A stretch of DNA of 64,000 nucleotides from Tiliqua scincoides (lineage: Eukaryota; Chordata; Lepidosauria; Squamata; Scincidae). This document shows positions 22,060 through 34,112 of the stretch, piece after piece. Made by a program: the position numbers and the translations under genes. How positions within the stretch are numbered: the first letter of the stretch is position 1; each line of letters starts with the position of its first letter. The stretch covers positions 11,050,848-11,114,847 of the forward strand of contig NC_089821.1 of assembly GCF_035046505.1 (NCBI RefSeq), read 5' to 3'. Under the pieces are notes generated by a model. The model was not told the origin of the DNA. It saw only the letters and a program-made list of their open reading frames with translations, and did not search any database.

Positions 22060-23483
22060 GACCAGCCAGGTGGCTACATACTCACTGTATCCATTTGGCA
22101 TACGGGCGACTCCATCCCCCACTCTCTGTGCCAAATCTCTCTGTGCCAAACACTAGGAGTGGCAATGTAAAGTCCAGACAGCTGCTTTTGCTGACTAAGA
22201 AGACCTGGATGACTTTGATAAGCCTCTGCATAAACCCATCTGTGGCTTGTGCCTGAATTCTTGGCCTAGAAGTGGTGGGAAAGAAGTTGGGGGTGAGTCC
22301 TGTTAATTGCTGCTTGATTGCGCTGTCATTATTTTTCCATCTTATCGGAAACAGTATTTATACCATGTTGCCTTTAAATAATCATAAGAAGATGTGAAAG
22401 GCAAATATACTGACATAAAAGGAGAAAGTCTTGATGAACAGTAAAACAGAAACATTTCTAAGATGCAATGAGGCAAGCCCCTTTCATCTTTTCTGAGATG
22501 CAGATGTAAGTAAACGTTATTTGGGGATGAATCAGATGGAGCTGAACATTTACAGACGTTCCTATCAAGCCCACTTGCATTTCTTTGTTCAATTATACAT
22601 GCAAAAGCAGGTATATTGACAATTCAAAGCCACATTGGATTCAGCAGGTAGATGTAGCTCAGAAGGCAATACCAGTATTTTGAGCAATGATAGAGCAAGT
22701 CATTCTTACAGTATCTGATGCAATCATTTTGTGTAGGATACCAATAACTTACTGTCATGGAGGGAGGCAGTTCCACACTCACTATTTTTTTCTGAACACA
22801 ACCCAACTGCTGGTGCTTACCTGCCAAGCCCAGATATCAGAAGGGCTGCAGAAGAAGGTCTTCTGTGTAACTGTTCTTGGATTACAGGGGCAATCCATCA
22901 AAAAGCCCAACCCTATTCACCACCAGTCCATATCATGCAGCACCACTGATGGAGCATGCACTAAATGCTATGGTGGGAAGGTATGACTAGACAATGGGGG
23001 GGGGGGTAGTAAATAAAAATGGCCTTCTATGGGTCTTCTTAGACCTACAACAGCTATTTAGCTGGTGTATATCCGAGAAGAGTCGGGGGCATGCTGGGCT
23101 AGGAAAAGGGGAATAGGATCTTGGCATGTGCCATTGCTACCAAGATCCTCCATCTCCCACTTCCAAACCCATTATACTCCCGTTCTGCCCCCTACTAACT
23201 TATCAGTGGCACTGTGGGATGGAAGAAATTCAGCAGGTTGCTGTCACCCCTGTGGCTTCTGGCTGTTAGCCCTGGCAGCCACAGTCTGCGGAATGATGGC
23301 GCAGTTTTTGTGCCATCATTCTGGGACATATATTGATGCATTGTAAGCACCATCAGTGTGATAGGATCAGCCCTGGATAGGAGTGCACTGAAAGGCTCCC
23401 ATCCCTCTTGAGATTTGCATGCTTTTGCACTGGTGTACCTGGAGGGGGTCAAGGTGGCAAATACTCCAGGGTGCCACACCACT
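22060..23483. other. Intergenic stretch, diverged repeats
   Basis: Mainly unique to about 22860. From 22865 to 23480 there are MITE-like palindromic pieces (for example CACTGGTGTACCTGGAGGGG ... GCCACACCACTG at about 23430-23486) whose family limits are unclear. Confidence 0.4.
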
Positions 23484-24650
23484 GAAGAGGCCCAAATGCT
23501 GTAGCCTTTCCTCATAAGGAAGGTGCCCCAGCCCAGTAATCATCTTAGTCGCTCTCTTTTGCACCTTTTCCATTTCCACTATGTCCTTTTTGAGATGTGG
23601 TGACCAGAACTGAATGCAATACTCCAGGTGTGGCCTTACCATCGATTTGTACAACTGCATTATATTAGCCGTTTTGTTCTCAATACCTTTTCTAATGATC
23701 CCAAGCATAGAATTGGCCTTCTTCACTGCCACCACACATTGGGTCGACACTTTCATCGATCTGTCCACCACCACCCCAAAAATCTCTCTCCTGATCTGTC
23801 ACAGACAGACTTATATTGAAATGCATCTGCCATTTTGCTGCCCATTCTGCCAGTTTGGAGAGATCCTTCTGGAGCTCCTCACAATCACTTCTGGTCTTCA
23901 CCACTCAGAAAAGTTTGGTGTCATCTGCAAACTTAGCCACCTCACTGCTCAACCCTGTCTCCAGATCATTTATGAAGAAGTTGAAGATCACCGGTTCCAG
24001 GACAGATCCTTGGGGCACACCACTTTTCACCTCTCTCCATTGTGAAAATTGCCCATTGACACCTACTCTCTGATTCCTGAACCTCAACCAGTTCCTAATC
24101 CAGGAGAGGACCTGCTCTCTAATTCCCTGACTGTGGAGTTTTCTCAGCAGCCTTTGGTGAGGGACCGTGTCGAACGCCTTCTGAAAGTCCAGATATATAA
24201 TGTCCACAGGTTCTCCTGCATCCACATACCTGTTGACCTTTTCAAAGAATTCTGTAAGGTTCATGAGGCAAGACTTACCCTTACGAAGCCACGCTGATTC
24301 TCCCTTAGCAAGGCCTGTTCGTCTATGTGTTTTGAGACTCTATCTGTGATGAGGCATTCCACCATCTTACGTGGTATAGATGTTAGGCTAACCGGCCTAT
24401 AGTTTCCTGGGTCCCCCCTCCTTCCTTTCTTAAAAATCGGTGTGACATTTAGTATCCTCCAATCCTCTGGCACTGTGGCCATTTTGAGGGACAAGTTGCC
24501 AAGTTAGCCAAGAGATCAGCAACTTCATTCTTCAATTCCTTAATAACTCTTGGGTGGATGCCATCAGTGACTTACTGATCTTTAATTTATCAATTAGGTC
24601 TGAAATATTTTCTCTTTTAACGTCTATGTGACTTAATTCCTTGGTCAGGA
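23484..24650 (-). mobile_element. CR1 LINE with reverse-transcriptase remains
   Basis: Minus-strand frames encode CR1-type RT blocks in order: PEDWRILNVTPIFKKG and NYRPVSLTS (about 24260-24494), [27 protein letters not shown], and FADDTKLF (23905-24264), then VRPHLEYCIQFWSPH (23367-23774). The reading frame is broken at least twice, and a serine-to-valine-type change is seen near the fingers. The 5' part, including the endonuclease, is missing. Confidence 0.93.
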
Positions 24651-24654
24651 AGGG

Positions 24655-25329
24655 CCGTTCACGCAGCGGTATATGCATATGTATACATATATGACTTAAT
24701 TCCTAGGTCAGGAGGGGCCATATATGTCAGACAGTGTTCAGGTAGAGGAGGCAGCATTCTACAGTGTTGGCCCCAATGCTGGATCAAAATATGCATTGAA
24801 ATAATATGTGGTCCTCACACTTCTTCCTCTTTAGATTAGCATAGAACCATGTATTGAAAGAAGGGAGAAGGAGAAAGTAATGGGAAAAGAAGAAAATCTC
24901 CAAAACCACAGTAGGCTGCACTATTTGCTAGAAAACATACACCTGCCCTTTTGCTAAATAAATCCAGTCTCATTATACGTAGGTTTAGGGGTGATTTTGA
25001 AATAGCGTAAGGCTGGTTGTCATTGGGCCTTGCCACATTTGAGAAAACAGCTGCAGAATGGACTCCCAAACTCTTGTAGACATAGATGTTGGGGTGTTGG
25101 CCCTTTCATCTTCTCTTGCTGCAGTGTAGCAACTTCAAATGAACTGGTACCTCCACCTATGGATACTTTGCAGAAAGTTCTCATTACAGTATGACTGAAT
25201 ATACCTTCTATCTGGTAACGCAATCACCTCTTTAAAAAGTGCTGTTATCTGTGCTATGACATTGATCTGACAACCAGCAAGGGGTGTTGCCAAAACAGAG
25301 GGCCTTTACTAAGTTGCTAACCCATAAGG
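24655..25329. other. Intergenic stretch, mostly unique
   Basis: A short local duplication (TTAATTCCTAGGTCAGGAGG and its near copy) lies at about 24635-24720. No gene was seen. Confidence 0.45.
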
Positions 25330-25672
25330 GAGTGTTTTGCAAACTGTGGGTCGCAAGCCAATTTCAGATGGGTCCCCATTCATTTCAATATTTTATTTTT
25401 AATATATTAGACTTGATGCTACCATGGTATGTGAGTGCACCTGGGGAAATCTTACAGCTCCGTACTTTGAACAGGCTACTATGTATACGCTTGTAACAAT
25501 GAGAGTAAATGGGACGTATTCCTGGGTGCGTGGGTAGGATTGTAGCCTAGGTTTGTTAAAATTTTTCCTGCTTGATGATGTCAGTTCAGGTCATGGCATC
25601 ACTTCTGGTGGGTCCTGACAGCTTCTCATTCCCAAAGAGTGGGTCCTGGTGCTAAAAGTTTGAGAACCACTG
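25330..25672. mobile_element. hAT MITE, family B
   Basis: Same family and length as 11604-11964: AGTGTTTTGCAAACTGTGGG at left, GTTTGAGAACCACTG at right, again with half a hairpin MITE inside (about 25495-25555). No target duplication remains. Confidence 0.8.
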
Positions 25673-26394
25673 CCTTTGGTTATGCTTTATGAGTCACAGC
25701 AGAATGGTTTGACTTCCTGTTTCTCACACACCCTTAGAGCTTCAGGAGGCTGTCAAGTGTTTAGCTCTGTTCTTGGTTTTGACCACTTTAGCAGCCCTTT
25801 TTATGGCTTTCCTTTTGTTGTCTGTGGCATGGCACACAATTAGAAAATGGATCTGTCCAACATGCTATTTTTTCCCATCTGTCCTCTTCCATAGTCCGTA
25901 CAACTCATTTGGAGCAGGGTGGCATTGTGCAATCATTGCGTACTTGCTGTTCTCCATGAATTCTTGGAAAATTGCACTTCTGACTTGAGACCCATTACTT
26001 CACATTGTCTCTGGCAAGCAAAAGGTCGAAAAGCCAGGGTGATTTAAGCACCATGCAATGCTCAATTAATAGCTTAATTTGTAGAAAAGGACATTATATG
26101 AGCATCAATTCATGTGGAATGTGCACCTGTTATTACTAAGAATGTTTTTCTTACAAATAAGGATTAGTTCTTGCTCCGTTCTCTCTTATAACCCTTATTA
26201 TGGCTGACCATATGTATGGTCAGTATGGCTGACCAACTAAAAACATAGGATGAGAGTTGCAGTGTGAGAATCAGGAATGATTAAACCAGTTCTATTTAAA
26301 TTCTTGATGTAATAGGATGGTATAACCATATCCAGAAACTAGATGGTGATATTTTAAATCCCATCTACTTTACCTACAGTAAAATACATTAAGC

Positions 26395-26625
26395 ATAGCT
26401 GGGGGGGACATTAAGTACTGCAGGTGCCGCAACGCACTGTGTAAGCAGCCCCTCCCACTTACCACTGGACACAGTCCAGGCAGTGATGTCAATGCGCAGG
26501 TGCTCGCCAGATCAAAGAGTGTCTTCTGCATATTGCCATCACTGCATGAAACGGCTCCAAAGGAGAGTGGGAGGGGCCACTTATACTGTTGTGGCACCTG
26601 CAATATTTACCATTCCCCTCTCTCC
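26395..26625. mobile_element. Palindromic MITE, unassigned
   Basis: The halves are complementary: GTACTGCAGGTGCCGCAACG at left and GTTGTGGCACCTGCAATATT at right, with GGAGAGTGGGAGGGG facing CCCCTCCCACTTACC. It resembles a diverged family A relative. Confidence 0.5.
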
Positions 26626-26712
26626 CGGCTATTGATGCTATACATACCTTATTTCATTAGATAACTAAAGTCTACTTGGAACAGAAACAGTTTTGGGCAT
26701 CCCTTGAAAAAG

Positions 26713-26903
26713 ACAAAGGGCGCAATCCTAACCAACTTTCCAGCAGTGGCATAGCTGTGCCAGTGGGGCATGTGCTGCATCCTGCAGTTGGGGGGCAGTC
26801 ACGGAGGCCTCCTCAACGTAGGGCAATGTTTGTTCCCTTACCTTGGAGTTGCATTGTCCTTATGTCAGTGCTGAAAAAAGTGTTTAGGATTGCGGCCAAA
26901 ATC
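26713..26903. mobile_element. Harbinger-like MITE
   Basis: The ends are GGGCGCAATCCTAACC and TTTAGGATTGCGGCC. The same family as 45368-45570 and about 55442-55625. Confidence 0.7.
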
Positions 26904-26904
26904 T

Positions 26905-27730
26905 CTGTTTCTAGATGTTATTGTTTTACTTGCTTTCAGATGTAAGAAACAGTTGAAATGACATGTATGAAAAGGTTAGGCTTTGGAGCAGCCAAAGGAA
27001 AAGGAGTCTAATTTTTTGCAGCAAAGCAAATGCCAGATGTGTTTCCCACTTTGATCTGAATAACACTTTAGGCTGCAGACAATAAGATTGGTTTAAAATT
27101 TATTGTCTCTTTGATTTCTACATTCTCATGTTTTAAAAAGTCTTTACAAAAGACAGATTTCTAAATACTGGTGACTAAGGTGGCATCAAAAGTGTCAAAT
27201 CATTAAGCCCCCTTACAAAAAGTTCCAATTAGGACCCACTCATGTTTCTGTGGACTGCATGTAAACGAGCTCTTGTGCAGACAATCAATGTTCACCATAT
27301 AGTTAAAAGAAAAAGGTCTATTGTGCTTCATATGAAGATATTTGAGGCATCTGCAGCACAGCTTCTTATAAACCTTTCATCTCACATTAAGATTATTGGA
27401 AGCTGTAACCGTATATTAAAATAATATGAAAGAACAGGAGTTGAAAGATGTGTTAATTGATTCCCTTCATTTGTAAGCATAAACTGCTTAAGATCTTTTA
27501 GCTTGATGGCAACAAATTGTTTTAGATATTTCAAGGGTATTATTGTTAGCTGACCCATGCCACGCAATTTCCACTGACCCGCAGTGAAAAAATTTCATAA
27601 TGAGAAATATGCAGAAAAGTGTTGTTTATTCTGCAACGGGACCATTAATAGGATTGCCTTGGAAGCCCAGCTGAAAGATCCAGAAGAGCAAATCACTCGG
27701 GTAAGAATTTTATGCAAACAATTTATGCAT
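26905..27730. other. Intergenic AT-rich stretch
   Basis: Repeat-poor sequence with no gene or known repeat seen. It runs up to the LINE at 27735. Confidence 0.45.
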
Positions 27731-27734
27731 GGGA

Positions 27735-29700
27735 ATCACTGGTGAAACACAGAGGAAAATTGCCCCTCTGAAGTCTGCCACAGGCGAGGTCATCCAGGAT
27801 CGGGCGCAGCAGATGGAACGCTGGGTGCAGCACTACTCTGAGCTATATTCCAGAGAAAATGTAGTCACCGAAGAAGCACTGAACAACATTGAGTGCCTGC
27901 CTGTGCTGGAAGAGCTTGACAGTGAACCAACCCTAGAAGAACTTCACGTGGCCCTGGACTCCCTTGCCTTTGGCAAGGCACCTGGAAAAGACAGCATCCC
28001 TGCTGAAGTCCTAAAATGCTGCAAAGAGATCATCGTCACTGAGCTGCATGAAATCCTCTGTCTCTGCTGGAGAGAAGGTGGAGTACCTCAAGACATGAGG
28101 GATGCAAACATCATCACGCTGTACAAGAACAAAGGTGACAGGGGTGACTGCAACAACTACCGCGGCATCTCTCTCCTTAGCGTTGTAGGAAAGCTGTTTG
28201 CCCGAGTTGTACTAAAGAGGCTCCAGGTACTTGCAGAGAGCGTCTATCCAGAATCGCAGTGTGGATTCCGAGCCAACAGGTCCACCACTGATGGTATTCT
28301 CCCTTAGACAACTGCAGGAGAAATGCAGGGAACAACGACAGCCACTCTTTATAGCCTTCATAGATCTCACAAAGGCTTTCGACCTGGTCAGCAGAGACGG
28401 CCTCTTCAAGATTCTCCCCAAGAGTGGATGTCCACCCAGGCTCCTCAGCATCATCAGATCTTTCCACAAGGACATGAAGGGCACTGTTGTCTTCGATGGC
28501 TCCACATCAGACCCTTTTGACATCCGAAGCGGAGTGAAGCAGGGCTGTGTTCTTGCACCAACTTTGTTTGGGATTTTCTTCGCTGTCCTGCTGAAGCAGG
28601 CCTTTGGAACTGCAACAGAAGGCATCTATCTCCGGACCAGATCAGACGGAAAGCTCTTCAACCTCTCCAGGCTGAGAGCAAAATCCAAAGTCCAGCTGAA
28701 ATGTCTGCGTGACTTCCTCTTTGCCGACGATGCAGCTGTCACTACCCACTCTGCCAAAGATCTCCAGCAGCTCATGGATCGTTTTAGCAAGGCCTGCCAA
28801 GATTTTGGACTGACAATCAGCCTGAAGAAAACACAGGTCATGGTTCAGGATGTGGACTCAGCTCCCTGCATTACAATCTCTGCGCATGAACTGGAGGTTG
28901 TCCATGACTTTGTGTACCTTGGCTCAACGATCTCCGACACTCTTTCTCTCGATACCGAGCTAAACAAGCGCATCGGTAAAGCAGCTACCACGTTTTCCAG
29001 ACTCACAAAGAGAGTCTGGTCCAACAAGAAGCTGACGGAACATACCAAGATCCAGGTCTACAGAGCTTGCGTCCTGAGTACACTTCTGTACTGTAGCGAG
29101 TCATGGACTCTTCGCTCACAACAGGAGAGGAAACTGAGCGCTTTCCACATGCGCTGCCTCCGACGCATCCTCGGCATCACCTGGCAGGACAAAGTTCCAA
29201 ACAACACAGTCCTGGAACGTGCTGGAATCCCTAGCATGTATTCACTGCTGAAACAGAGACGCCTGCGTTGGCTTGGTCATGTCGTGAGAATGGATGATGG
29301 CTGGATCCCAAAGGATCTCCTCTATGGAGAACTCGTGCAAGGAAAGCGCCCTACAGGTAGACCACAGCTGCGATACAAGGACATCTGCAAGAGGGATCTG
29401 AAGGCCTTAGGAGTGGACCTCAACAAGTGGGAAACCCTGGCCTCTGAGCGGCCTGCTTGGAGGCAGGCTGTGCAGCATGGCCTTTCCCAGTTTGAAGAGA
29501 CACTTTGCCAACAGTCTGAGGCAAAGAGGCAAAGAAGGAAGGCCCATAGCCAGGGAGACAGGCCAGGGACAGACTGCACTTGCTCCCGGTGTGGAAGGGA
29601 TTGTCACTCCCGGATTGGCCTTTTTAGCCACACTAGACGCTGTTCCAGAATCACCTTTCAGAGCGCGATATCATAGTCTTTCGAGACTGAAGGTTGCCAA
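27735..29700 (+). mobile_element. Non-LTR LINE with C-terminal zinc finger, 5' truncated
   Basis: About 2 kb remain. The first frame (27729-28307) carries RT block 1 (GKAPGKDSIPAEVL, NNYRGISLLSVVGKLF). A second frame (28231-29676, 481 residues) carries AFIDLTKAFDLVSRDGLF, GVKQGCVLAPTLFGIFF, the catalytic FADDAAVTTH and a thumb. It ends in a C2H2/C2HC-like finger (CSRCGRDCHSRIGLFSHTRRC without spacing changes). One frameshift near 28290 separates the frames. The N-terminal endonuclease is missing. The clade (RTE-like or CR1/L2-like) is unresolved. The 3' tail ends GACTGAAGGTTGCCAA and contains a hairpin at 29675-29688. Confidence 0.92.
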
Positions 29701-30550
29701 TACAATACATATTTAGCCCTGAATATTTTTGCATTACATTTTGCATTTTGCAATATTATTACCCCTGAATAATTTTGCAAAGCAGCTACATTTTTAAGCA
29801 GCTCTCCATAAAGAAGACTAGATTTGCCAGGATAGTAGATACTTTTTCTTCTCTGATGAACATGCCGGTTAATAAACATGGAATATAACCCAGGCAAAGT
29901 ACGACATAGTGAAAATCCAGGATTCCCAATTGAAATAGATGGGATTTAAAAATGTTTATCTTTGGCTAGCTTTATCCATGAAGTGGAGAATACAAGATGC
30001 AGAATACATCTCAGGTTTTATCTGAATTTTGAAGAATGTTGAGAAAGTTCATTATCAGTAGAAGTCTCTGGATATTCTGCTAAAGGGCAGCCCAATTTTA
30101 ATCAGAGTCCTGCGCTGCAAATCAGCAGCGCCACTGCAGCCTCCACTACAACCATCGCGAGAACAGAGGCTATTGGAGGTCTCCCTGAGGGAAAGGGACA
30201 TTCACCCCTTTCCCCCAGGGTAAAGCCAAGCAGCCACTATGGGGCTTCTTGGGCTCACACACTGCTGCAAGTCTGAGCCTCCCCATGTCAGGAAATCAGG
30301 CCTAAGAGAGTAGTAACTGCTACCATTTCCATCCCTTCCTGGGCCTGATTTGCCACCTCCCCCTCCTTCCCTGCCCCATTACCCCCCTCCCTGCCTCCCC
30401 CGCCCCTACTCTGGCCCGCAGAGCACCTACCTGCTCTAGCAGGAACTGGCTTCCAGTGGCTCCAGCAGGTTGCCACAATCCTGTCTGCTGGTACCAGGAT
30501 CCTCCGCTCTGCTGCACAATGCCTTATGGCATATTTACTACAATGCATGT
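29700..30550. other. Intergenic stretch with a diverged long MITE
   Basis: About 30085-30545 looks like a degraded long MITE (GGGCAGCCCAATTTT ... GGCATATTTAC). The rest is unique. No gene was seen. Confidence 0.4.
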
Positions 30551-31500
30551 ACATAAGAAGAGCCCTGTTGGATCAGGCCACAGGCCCATCTAGTCCAGCT
30601 TCCTGTATCTCACAGCGGCCCACCAAACGCCCCAGGGAGCACACCAGATAACAAGAGACCTGCAAGGCCTCCTGGGAATTGTAGTTAAGAACATAAGAAC
30701 AGCCCCACTGGATCAGGCCACAGGCCCATCTAGTCCAGCTTCCTGTATCTCACAGCGGCCCACCAAATGCCCCAGGGAGCACACCAGATAACAAGGGACC
30801 TGCAAGGCTTCCTGGGAATTGTAGTTAAGAACATAAGAACAGCCCCACTGGATCAGGCCACAGGCCCATCTAGTCCAGCTTCCTGTATCTCACAGCGGCC
30901 CACCAAATGCCCCAGGGAGCACACCAGATAACAAGAGACCTGCAAGGCTTCCTGGGAATTGTAGTTAAGAACATAAGAACATCCCCACTGGATCAGGCTG
31001 TAGGCCCATCTAGTCCAGCTTCCTGTATCTCACAGCGGCCCACCAAATGCCCCAGGGAGCACACCTGATAACAAGCGACCTGCAAGGCTTCCTGGGAATT
31101 GTAGTTAAGAACATAAGAACAGCCCCACTGGATCAGGCCACAGGCCCATCTAGTCCAGCTTCCTGTATCTCACAGCGGCCCACCAAATGCCCCAGGGAGC
31201 ACACCAGATAACAAGGGACCTGCAAGGCTTCCTGGGAATTGTAGTTAAGAACATAAGAACAGCCCCACTGGATCAGGCCACAGGCCCATCTAGTCCAGCT
31301 TCCTGTATCTCACAGCGGCCCACCAAATGCCCCAGGGAGCACACCTGATAACAAGCGACCTGCAAGGCTTCCTGGGAATTGTAGTTAAGAACATAAGAAC
31401 AGCCCCACTGGATCAGGCCACAGGCCCATCTAGTCCAGCTTCCTGTATCTCACAGTGGCCCACCAAATGTCCCAGAGAGCGCACAAGACAACAAGAGACC
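30551..31500 (-). repeat. Tandem array, 140-bp unit, about seven copies
   Basis: Units start at 30551, 30691, 30831, 30971, 31111, 31251 and 31391 with an exact 140-base period. Each holds about 110 bases of the CR1 3' end (inverted) plus about 30 bases containing CCTGGGAATTGTAGTT (starting 30671, 30811, 30951, 31091, 31231, 31371). Units four and six share the variant CTGATAACAAGCGACC. The seventh unit lacks the 30-base part and continues into CR1. Confidence 0.95.
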
Positions 31501-31620
31501 TGCATCTTGGTGCCTTCCCTTGCATCTGGCATTCTGACATAGCCCATTTCTAAAATCAGGGGGGTGCACGTACAAATCATGGCTTGTAACCCGTGATGGA
31601 TTTTTCCTCCAGAAATGTGT
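31391..31620 (-). mobile_element. CR1 3' fragment that founds the 140-bp array
   Basis: This last copy extends beyond the 110-base repeated part into the CR1 body (GACATAGCCCATTTCTAAAA, then GTAACCCGTGATGGATTTTT). It is the only unit with that extension, so it is the likely source of the tandem units. Confidence 0.8.
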
Positions 31621-31989
31621 CTAATCCCTTTAGACTATGCCTGCCCTAGTTGGTTTAGGACTGGGCTTCCAGTTTGAGTCACAGATTATTCCCCTGAAAA
31701 ATGCAGGCGACACAAACATCTATGTCCATTTCTTCCTGTCATCTGGGATTGCTATTCCCCAGCATCTGTACCTGAGATTCCGCCCCCCCCCCCGCATTTC
31801 ACATATACATATAATTTTTAAAATGATTTGCCCTGCCTGACAACGGAGAGGAGCCTAACAATCTGATATTGTGCCTTGATGTTCTGATGCTGAAGTACAC
31901 AACCTCAAATATAACGGCACTGATTCTAGCAATTGGCAGTCTTATTTTTGAGCTGCAGTTGGGGCTGGCACAGCAGAAGGCATCAATAC

Positions 31990-32095
31990 ATTTTAAATCA
32001 TGCTTTTTAAAATTGTTTTTACATGTTGTAAGCCGCCCTGGGTCCCTTTCAGGGAGAAGGGCGGGACACAAATGAAGTTTATTATTTTATTATTA
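31990..32095 (+). repeat. Tail of an (ATT)n-ending retroelement
   Basis: TTGTAAGCCGCCCTGGGTCC ... GGGCGGGACACAAATG followed by ATT repeats. This is a common form of retroposon 3' end in reptiles; the family is not resolved. Confidence 0.5.
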
Positions 32096-32215
32096 TATGA
32101 ATGCTTCTCCGCCACTGCCCTGATACACTTGAATGTGTAAGGACCTCCAAGCAAAACTCAAGGTGCCCAGGTATGCCCAAGGATGACCGTTGCATTTCGG
32201 ATGCTCAGTGGCATA

Positions 32216-32427
32216 ACTAGAGGGGGTGCAAAGCACTACGTTTTGCAGGGAACCTCACCACGGTGTGCAAGTGGCCCCTCTTCTCCCCTTCAGAGTCAGG
32301 CAAATGCCTGTGTTTTGCTCCCACTGCCGGAAATGACTCTGAAGGGGAGGGGGAGAGACTGCTTGCATGCCACAGTGAGGCTCCTTGCAAAACCTTGTGC
32401 TTTGCACACCCTCTAGCTACACCACTG
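32216..32427. mobile_element. hAT foldback MITE, family A
   Basis: The ends are CAGTGGCATAACTAGAGGGG and CTCTAGCTACACCACTG. Flanks CGGATGCT and GGGATGCG match 6/8. Confidence 0.85.
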
Positions 32428-32652
32428 GGGATGCGAGCAGTTAAATGGCCCATTGAGTCTAAGAATGTTGGTTGTGAGCCTTTACCACCTGACTCCTTGT
32501 AAGTGAGAGAATAAACAGAACATTTCCTCAGTAAGGGAATACAACCTGTTTTCTCTGGCTTGCCGAGATTAAAATGCTTCTTACATTAGCAAAGAGAGCA
32601 TGGTGGATGTGCCGCTCTGGATGAAACAAAGTAAAAGAGACTTCTGTTTACT

Positions 32653-33098
32653 GTTGTTGGCATCCTTCAGTCTCGGAAGACTATGGTGTCACGCTCTGAA
32701 TGGTGGTTCTGGAACAGAGTGTCCTCTCCAGTGCGCAAAGCCTGGGTAAAGTAGGTATGGAGGATAGGCTGTTACCCATGCAGCAAATCCCCCCTCTCCA
32801 CGTCGCTGGAATGGTCCAGTGGAAAGGCAGAGGCCAATACGGTTGGTTCCAGCGGCGTCGCAGGAGTTGCCAGAACATGACTGTGTTCAGCCATGAACTG
32901 CCTCAGGGACTCCGGCTCCGGTTTTTGCCTCAAAGTTGACTCCTGAAGCCTTTTCCAGAACTGGATGTAGCCACAAGGCAGTGGAGGTTTGGGGTCAGAG
33001 TTTTCCTTCTCTCAGATGAGCTGCCTTCCCAGGCTGACGAGTCCCATGACAAGTACAGCCAAACCGAGGGCCTATTCTTATCCCCAGCCCCCAGGGGA
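32653..33098 (-). mobile_element. Full-length 446-bp non-autonomous retroelement
   Basis: A perfect 11-bp direct repeat TTCTGTTTACT flanks it (32642-32652 and 33099-33109). Its 3' end on the minus strand shares about 65 bases with the LINE at 29.6-29.7 kb (CATTCAGAGCGTGACACCAT, then the AGTCT/AGACT hairpin and GCCAACAAC). The rest has no LINE ORF, no tRNA or 5S head, and no 7SL. It is probably an internally deleted derivative of the LINE, or a new SINE. Confidence 0.8.
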
Positions 33099-33109
33099 TT
33101 CTGTTTACT

Positions 33110-34002
33110 ACATTACTGTTAAAGGCACAGAAGCCTACCCTTCTGTAGTCTTCTGAACTATAGCAGTGTAGTCAGACCTGACCTATCTATATCTACAAAT
33201 CTATCTTTGCAGTACCGTGAATCGGATGTCATATAGCGTGTTTGAATTGCATGGCGCTCTCCAACATCCCTGCCAAGTACATAGTTACCTGGAGCTCCCA
33301 TAAGGCTGTGGTCCATCGTGTCCAAGGGGAGGGCTGACCCTGGAAGGAAGTGCAATTGAAGTTGAAACAAGGACGTGTTTGGGGCTGAACATTAGTCACT
33401 TGAAACCCAGAGTGCCTTTTACTCTTTCAGTTAAAATTGGATGTTACTCCCGGAGGCAAAAGGTCAGCGGTCCGTCACACATAGGCGAGACCTTCTGTGC
33501 TTCTCAGTTGGAGAAGGATGTTATTTTCTTAAGAAGCAGGATGTTATTCCTAGAGGTCTGCCACTTGGCGGGGTCAACAGTAATATTTTTTGGTTAATGT
33601 TTATGATTAATTTTGGCTGTGGCCTTTCCTTTCAGCATTTGTATGGTGTCAGCCTGAGCTGGTGAGGTCAGAACTTGACAAGGTTAAGGCGTGAACCATA
33701 CATTCACTCTCCGTCCCCAAACAAACACTAGAACAACAATGCATTGGGAACTGGGAAACCCACTGCTAACTCATACCATAAGATCCTCAGGCTGGACAAA
33801 CTGGAGTAGAATCTTTTTTGAAACACAGATGTATGTTCAACAAAATGCAATCTTATTTAGCATAACTGTAGCTGTAAACCGTGTACTACTTTCTTTCCAC
33901 AAAAGGTTTGATTACTTGTTGCGGAGAACGTCAAAACGATAGTCAACATGCCAAGACAAGGTTTGTAATCTTGTAGCACTTGGCTCATGGAGTAAGACCG
34001 CA
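33110..34002. other. Intergenic stretch, mostly unique
   Basis: No recognised repeat family and no coding signal with a known relative. Confidence 0.4.
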
Positions 34003-34010
34003 ATCACATG

Positions 34011-34072
34011 CAAGGCCTCCGAGAGGAATTTTATCAGGGGGTACAAAATTTCTTTTGGGCCCCTTTGCAAAT

Positions 34073-34112
<40 letters not shown>

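Noticed and set aside
30551-31500. Regular repeats suggesting a CRISPR array
   Set aside because: The 140-base unit has no variable spacers and is made of CR1 sequence in a vertebrate genome.
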